A stretch of DNA of 64,000 nucleotides, taken from assembly GCA_005408345.1 (NCBI GenBank), contig SEMN01000063.1, positions 1,488,001 to 1,552,000 on the forward strand, in the 5' to 3' direction. Both the position numbers and the translations under genes were made by a program. Origin of the DNA: Macquaria australasica (lineage: Eukaryota; Chordata; Actinopteri; Centrarchiformes; Percichthyidae). Below the pieces are notes generated by a model. The model was not told where the DNA came from. It saw nothing but the letters and a program-made list of their open reading frames with translations, and made no database searches. Of this stretch, positions 58,771 through 64,000 are shown piece after piece. How positions within the stretch are numbered: position 1 is the stretch's first letter; each line of letters starts with the position of its first letter.

Positions 58771-60690
58771 GAGAGTTACATCTTAAATCATACAATGGCA
58801 GCGAGGTGAGCATGATCATCCTGTCAGAATTCTTTCACAGTGTAAACAAGACAAAATCAGCTTGTAGCAACACAAACAAGCCTCAACCTGCTTTTAAAGA
58901 CATGTCACACAAAGTTTAATATTATCCAGCTGCCAAATATAAAAAGGTGCAGCATTAAGCATTTTGCATCAATAACACTTTAAATTTTAGTATCTTTGCC
59001 ATAACTCTTTGAATTGTCAGCCTCTGCCAGAGTTTACCACGTTTTCTATTCTGTGCTGTACAAAGTCACATTTGTTTCAACACATAAAACAGGACAGTTT
59101 TTAGGTGTGACAGGCCAAAGGAAATCACACTTCCTAAATGAGAAAACAAACATATCTGGAGTACAGCACTGAAAAGGAGAGAAGAGTGTGGGGAAATGTG
59201 GCTTTAATTTTGAACACATTAGCACTAACAACAACAGCTACACTCACACTGGCACAAAATAGAGGCTACCATCATCTCTACCAGGGTCTGTTTGCACTTA
59301 TCATGTCACAAGTGACAGAGAGTTGGACAAATATATAATGATGTTTAGAAATGCTCATGTAACAGCAACATTAATCGATCTGATTTAAAGAAAACAAAAA
59401 CAAAATCTGCCTCATACGAAAACCCCATTGTGCAACATTATCAAAATATTAGGTATCTTTAGCCCATTATGTGCACAGTACGACATTTTGAAGACAAGAT
59501 AATGATCTGTTTCTTTTGAATAGTAAACATAACATTTTCCAAGAAGGTTTAATAGCATCTCAGAATTAAAACCGTTATGTCCCAGTGGGGTGGTATTTAT
59601 ATGTAGTAGAGGTTGCACTTCATTTAAGCATTGGCAAAACAACTAAATCAAGCTTTCTGAATTGTTGATCTTCTTGCAAACACCATAATGATCACACCTC
59701 TATAAAATGACTTAAATGGCATTAAAATGGAAGAAAAAATAAAAGGATGACTGGCAGAAAAACAAGAAAAGGGAAAAGGACTTGTTCTGAATTTCACAAC
59801 CTACATTTGCTGCGAGTCTATACTTTAAATAAAACACCCATTGATGCACAAAACAATGAATATTCATGGTGAATCATTTGTCATGCTGTTCACTTGTATG
59901 GAAACACTTTGGATCAGATCCATCTCTCATCAGTTTGACACCCAGCACCCTGAGAAGCTTGTTTTCCTCTTTAGCATGAAAAAGTTTCTATTTTTCAGGG
60001 TTTTTTTTGTTTTTTTTGTTTTTTTTAACTTTTTGTGTCACATGTTTCATGCATATTCAGTCTTCTTCTCATCTAACACACTGCTGGAAAGGGAAATATT
60101 TATTCCAGGATGAAATGGATTTGTTAGAGTTGCTGCAGTTTAGGCTGATTAAGATGCAACTAATTACTGAGCATCTCCTGTGACACCCGCTGGGATTTTG
60201 TAGTTCTTGTGGAACAGGACCATCAAGGATTGTGGAGCCCAAATAAGCCACAAACAGAATCATCAGTAACGGAGAGTCATTTTGACATATGTCCCGATGT
60301 TTAACATGTTAGGTTTTGCCAGTTGGTATTTACACATTCTCTGTTCATGTGGGATCTTTTGAAGTTCAATAACAAGCAGACCACAACTTAAATAAGTCCC
60401 ATAACACAGCTTTCCCACAGCCTCGAAAATCCTAGCTAAGTTATGGAATATGACAAGGCTTGAAAACTCGGAATGAAGTTTGGGAAAAGATCTGTAAAAT
60501 TCTGGAAAATGTAAATGTAAAGTGCGTGTGGGAACGCTGATGACGTAAAGTTTGGAAATATTTACAGCATTACTTTTCCCTCTCTTCTTCTTGCACACTG
60601 TCTGTTAAATCCAGAGTTATGAAGATCGTGGGAGGTTTAAACTCTGAACGATACATGTAGCCGGTGCCAGTAGGTTGGTGGGTATCTAAT
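58771..60690. other. Unassigned DNA
   Basis: (GTTTTTTTT)n lies at about 60000-60028. Short frames only; nothing recognised. Confidence 0.35.
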
Positions 60691-60692
60691 TT

Positions 60693-61196
60693 CTTGGCCC
60701 TAACGAGCCTGTGATTGATGACACTTCATCTTATGGCAGCGGAGCAGCGAAGTAAAAGACAACCTTCCTCAGCCAACCTGTGACCAGACCTGGGTGAAAG
60801 ACTACTCACAAATACCTCTCCTTGTTTAATTTATATGTTTTGGACTACATGCTGGTGGCACATCAGGACAATTTGAATAATGTCAAGTAAGTTGTCAGTC
60901 AGAACGAAGTCTACAATATTGGCTCAAACACTTTCCTGAGACTGTCAAAACTGTTGGCACTTTGTAGCAAAACTGTCCATCTGGCACCCACATAGGCTAA
61001 AACAAACCACAGACATGACTTACAAATAGCATTTGATCCAGGTTCAGTGAACTCTGACAACCTATTTTTTTTTACCCTAACAAGCCGAGGATTGATGACA
61101 TTTGAGCTAATGGCAGCGGAGAAATGAGCTCAGAGGAGCCCTCTGCAGCAGAGCAGAAAAACATTTGGATGTAAAATGTTTAATCTGGTGGCACAT
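60693..61196. repeat. Local duplication with a GATTGATGACA core
   Basis: Copy 1 (60693-60863) reads CCCTAACGAGCC, GTGATTGATGACACTTC, TTATGGCAGCGGAG ... CTGGTGGCACAT. Copy 2 (61073-61196) reads CCCTAACAAGCC, AGGATTGATGACATTTG, TAATGGCAGCGGAG ... CTGGTGGCACAT. The motifs keep their order but the spacing differs by an indel of about 45-50 bp. The core start points are 377 bp apart. No frame. Confidence 0.6.
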
Positions 61197-61599
61197 ACCC
61201 CCATGTCTTTGTGTGTCTGGGCCGAGTGAAAAGTTCACTCTGTGTGTGGACTCTGAGTCAGATCTGGGCCGTGAGTGTATGTGCAAATACTTCTTTTATA
61301 GTAGTTTGATTTAACCTACTTTAAAGCCAGATGGGTGGGTTTTACAACATATGACAACGCCATGAGTGCCAGAAAGTTATTTAAATACCACAAAAGAGTG
61401 TTTGAAGCTTCATTTGATGCCGTTTGCCGTGATTGACAACTTATCTAACAAAATCCGATGCTGTAAACTCCACCCATCTAGCACTGCAAGCAGATTAAAA
61501 CAAACACTTTAAGTAAGAATTATTTGCAAATAGCTTTTAAGATGGGTTTTAGTGAGAATGTGTGTGTGTGAGTCAGGGGATGTGACTTTGTGAGGAGAG

Positions 61600-61920
61600 G
61601 AGAAGCAGCAGAGGAGGAGCGGTGTGGTTTTAATTAGGCTGCTGCTGCAGCGTTGCGGGTTGGGACGCGATGCCAGGACGTCCCGGGAGAAACAGCACTG
61701 ACGCCTTCGAGGCCTGCCAAGCGCGGCCACAGCCTATCCCAGAATGCCTCTGTCACCGTCACCGTGGGGAATGGCGGGGCCACAGAACATCTGAGAAAAC
61801 AATCATTTTCGCCCCACAGTCGCTACGGAAACGCTCCCATTTTTCTGCCCGGGAGACTACAGGGAAGGCAAACAGGCTGGGTCAGCGTCTGTTTGGTAGA
61901 CCTTTGTGTTCTCCTCTCTG
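61600..61920. other. CpG-rich segment, unassigned
   Basis: GTTGCGGGTTGGGACGCGAT, GACGTCCCGGGAG, GCCTTCGAGGCC, AAGCGCGGCCAC and CAGTCGCTACGGAAACGCTC pack many CpGs into about 300 bp. The plus frame 61653-62087 (144 codons) is the longest in the right half outside repeats but shows no domain and ends in a Cys-rich tail (CSCMYCSHCCSCMKN) of unlikely meaning. It may be a CpG island, an enhancer or an unrecognised exon. Confidence 0.3.
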
Positions 61921-62188
61921 ACGTGCTGCAAAATGATACGTCACGTTTGATATCTTACACGCCGATGCATCACATCCCAAAGAATGTAATGAAAGAGGAG
62001 GGCAAAGAACAAGCTGCGCAAAGGCGGGAAAAATCACTCTGCTCATGTATGTATTGTTCACACTGCTGCTCCTGCATGAAAAACTAATCAGTGAGGTTTC
62101 ATTTGCCTCAGGAAACTAAAGAGTAAAAACTGAAAAGCTATGAGTAAAACACCACAGATATAAAGTGTACCACTCTCCACTAACGCTT

Positions 62189-62958
62189 AATTAGTCATTC
62201 ATAAATCATTTATTAATGCTTTATAGATCACTAATAAGTCATTAAAGTGGCACTCCACCAACTTGACATGATCAGTTTACTCGACACGACGAGTACCACT
62301 CAACCTGTGAAGACAGCTGTATAATGTTTTCTGTGGCTCTGAAGAGAGCTTTCTAAAGTCTGGAAGTTCTCTCAGCTTCTTGGAGACTTCACATTTTTAA
62401 CAGAAAGCCTGCGTTAGGAACTAGGGGCATCTGGTTTGAAAGACTAACATTATGAATGACTAACATTTATAACTGCAGACTTTATAACAAAGCTAGTATC
62501 TTGTCATAATTACTGGCTCTTACACTACAACACTCCATCAAGTGTGGAGTTGTAAATGTTAAAAAGTTTCTAATTCATTCATTTTGGTCCACAGGCCCTG
62601 CTGTTCTCCAGAAGACAGATGGTGGTCTTCCTGATGAAAGCACTAGCTAAAAAAAGCAAAGCAAACTATGCTAGTAAACTTTATTTATATAACACTAGTT
62701 ACAAAATGCTTTACAGTTGAGAGACAAGAGAGACAAAATGTACAAACCACAACATGTTAAGTTTTAAGATCATGAAAGAAAAGCCAAAGAAAACAAGTCT
62801 TTGAGGGATCTGCACTGATTTGGCATTTCTGAGACTTAATGAGGATACGGTTTACACTACCAAAGGAGATTTTTTAAAACCTGGCAACCCAAAAAATAGT
62901 CTTACAAATGACTTATTACTGATCTCTAAAGCATTAATACATGATTAATGCCTTATTA
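62189..62958. mobile_element. Element with about 55-bp terminal inverted repeats and inserted repeats
   Basis: The left arm, about 62189-62246, contains TAATGCTTTATAGATCACTA ATAAGTCATTAA. It pairs with the right arm, about 62903-62955, TGACTTATTACTGATCTCTA-AAGCATTAATACATGATTAA, with a few mismatches. The interior (62247-62890) holds another dispersed repeat (GTGGCACTCCACCAACTTGA ... ACTTCACATTTTTAACAG) and a LINE tail. No transposase was found. Confidence 0.65.
62670..62765 (-). mobile_element. LINE/SINE 3' tail inside the long-TIR element
   Basis: GTAAACTTTATTTATATAAC and ACAAAATGCTTTACAGTTGA follow the same layout as the minus-strand tails at 13740, 39958 and 44690. Confidence 0.5.
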
Positions 62959-62964
62959 GAAGGT

Positions 62965-64000
62965 GAAATATGAGTGTGTGCAGGTGAGGCAGAAAGCAAG
63001 TGGAGCTTATTATAGATATTAATCTAAATGACAAAGTTATACAATATTAATGACAGGATGTACTCCATGTATCTTTGTCGCAGTTGGACCTCAACATTCT
63101 TGTGGCCTTAATGAATACTGTCACTTGTTTTGAACGCCACAAAAACAGTGGAGGGCTGGGTTTTACGACACTTCATCGTACCCTGATTAAGATCTCCCCG
63201 GCGTGGACCTCACCCTCGGCTGTCACTCCTCAAAGCCTGATGACGACACGATTGCTTCGCTTGGAGATCTCTTTGAAAACCGTTCTCACTGTGCAGATCA
63301 AAATGCATTTTAGATAAGCTTCATCTGCCTTGGTGTCACACGCTGCCATACGCAACACAGAAAAAACCCCCATAAACATGAACAGGGAAGCATCTCATGC
63401 CGTGCAACACCCACTCCAGCCTCCTCTGCTTATTCTTGAAATCGCCGCTTTATTGGTATTATTACAGCTGTCCGCTGTGTCTCAACACAAATCAATAACA
63501 CTGACAGCTCTCGTAAAACACATTTCTCAATATGGACTCAAAGTGGAGCCATTTGTGGAGCCCTGCAATTATGTGACGAGCAGAGGTAGGATGGAGGGAG
63601 CGAGGGGGGCCTGTGGGTTGACTAATGAATACCCCGGGGGATTCTCTCTCATCGTGGGGGAAGAATGAAAGTATGATGGTGCGAACGACATTCAGGCTCT
63701 CTTTTATGTGTGACAATTCCCTCTCTCTCTGAGCGAACATTAAAACAGGATGAGGCCGAGCGCGGAAAACAAATAGGCAGCCCTCGACTTTGATTATAGG
63801 TTTGAGCAAATTGGAATCTGGGTACAAAGGGAAAACCACACTTTGTTGAGGACCCATAATGGATTTTTCATGAGAGCGTGTGTGTGTTCATGTCCATGTC
63901 TGTGTTATCTGTAGACATCTGTGTGTGTGAGTCCAATGAAAGTGACTCTGTAAGCACATCTATTAAGACTCCAATATAAATGTAGCCCTCACACGCTCAA
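62965..64000. other. Unassigned DNA, possible conserved non-coding segment at 63150-63680
   Basis: 63150-63680 is of balanced composition, CpG-containing and repeat-free, with CTGATTAAGATC and CACAAATCAATAAC strings. Frames on both strands (63330-63668 plus, 63492-63857 minus) overlap and have no domain. The right edge returns to GT-rich DNA. Confidence 0.25.

Overview
The window looks like gene-poor teleost (probably percomorph) nuclear DNA. The base composition is AT-rich and CpG-poor, long CA/GT microsatellites are present, and many blocks match repeat families I recognise from fish genomes: a tRNA-derived SINE, LINE 3' tails, Tc1-like and Harbinger-like DNA transposons, and several foldback MITEs. 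I found no bacterial-type gene, no tRNA or rRNA gene, no CRISPR array and no convincing multi-exon host gene. Most open frames are short chance frames or lie inside repeats.

The clearest unit is a nearly complete two-gene PIF/Harbinger-type DNA transposon at 26224-29515. Matching 15-bp ends (ATACCCCTTTTCCAC) enclose two convergent spliced genes. On the + strand is a DDE transposase (exon 1 26431-26565, exon 2 26724-27805). On the - strand is a Myb/SANT-like DNA-binding partner in three exons (29266-28873, 28560-28453, 28147-27963). In this superfamily the two proteins act together: the Myb-like partner helps the transposase enter the nucleus and find the ends. Both genes are broken here. The transposase has a frame-changing deletion near 27323, between its first and second catalytic Asp. 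The partner has an amber codon at codon 9, where its Myb/SANT-like domain would be expected to start with Trp. All splice sites and the rest of both reading frames are intact, which points to a recently lost autonomous copy.

A 506-bp non-autonomous element at 44114-44619 has the same 12-bp terminal core (CCCCTTTTCCAC) and may be a dependent of this family. An older Harbinger-like relic lies at about 20860-21260.

Layout. 0-1.1 kb: a diverged tandem duplication, then a TATA-like promoter and a possible tiny first exon (1088-1112). 1.6-4.2 kb: two dispersed repeats, one carrying a SINE with visible target-site duplication. 5.3 kb: a MITE with 40-bp near-perfect ends. 6-20 kb: mostly unassigned AT-rich DNA with microsatellites, LINE tails and a second copy (16.6-17.0 kb) of the repeat hit by the SINE. 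20-24 kb: MITE and Harbinger relics and an inverted repeat. 26.2-29.5 kb: the Harbinger element. 30-44 kb: unassigned DNA with a CpG-rich island at 32.7-33.0 kb, a strong CTCF-like match at 36112, a MITE at 39.4 kb and a long CA array at 43.3 kb. 44-55 kb: the Harbinger-like MITE, large dispersed repeats, a deleted Tc1-like element (51581-52078) and a foldback repeat (54.35-55.15 kb). 57.9-64 kb: a MITE split by a LINE fragment, a local duplication with a shared GATTGATGACA core, a CpG-rich segment, a long-TIR element and possible conserved non-coding DNA at the right end.

Family names rest on recognition of motifs and ends by eye. No alignment or database search was run.
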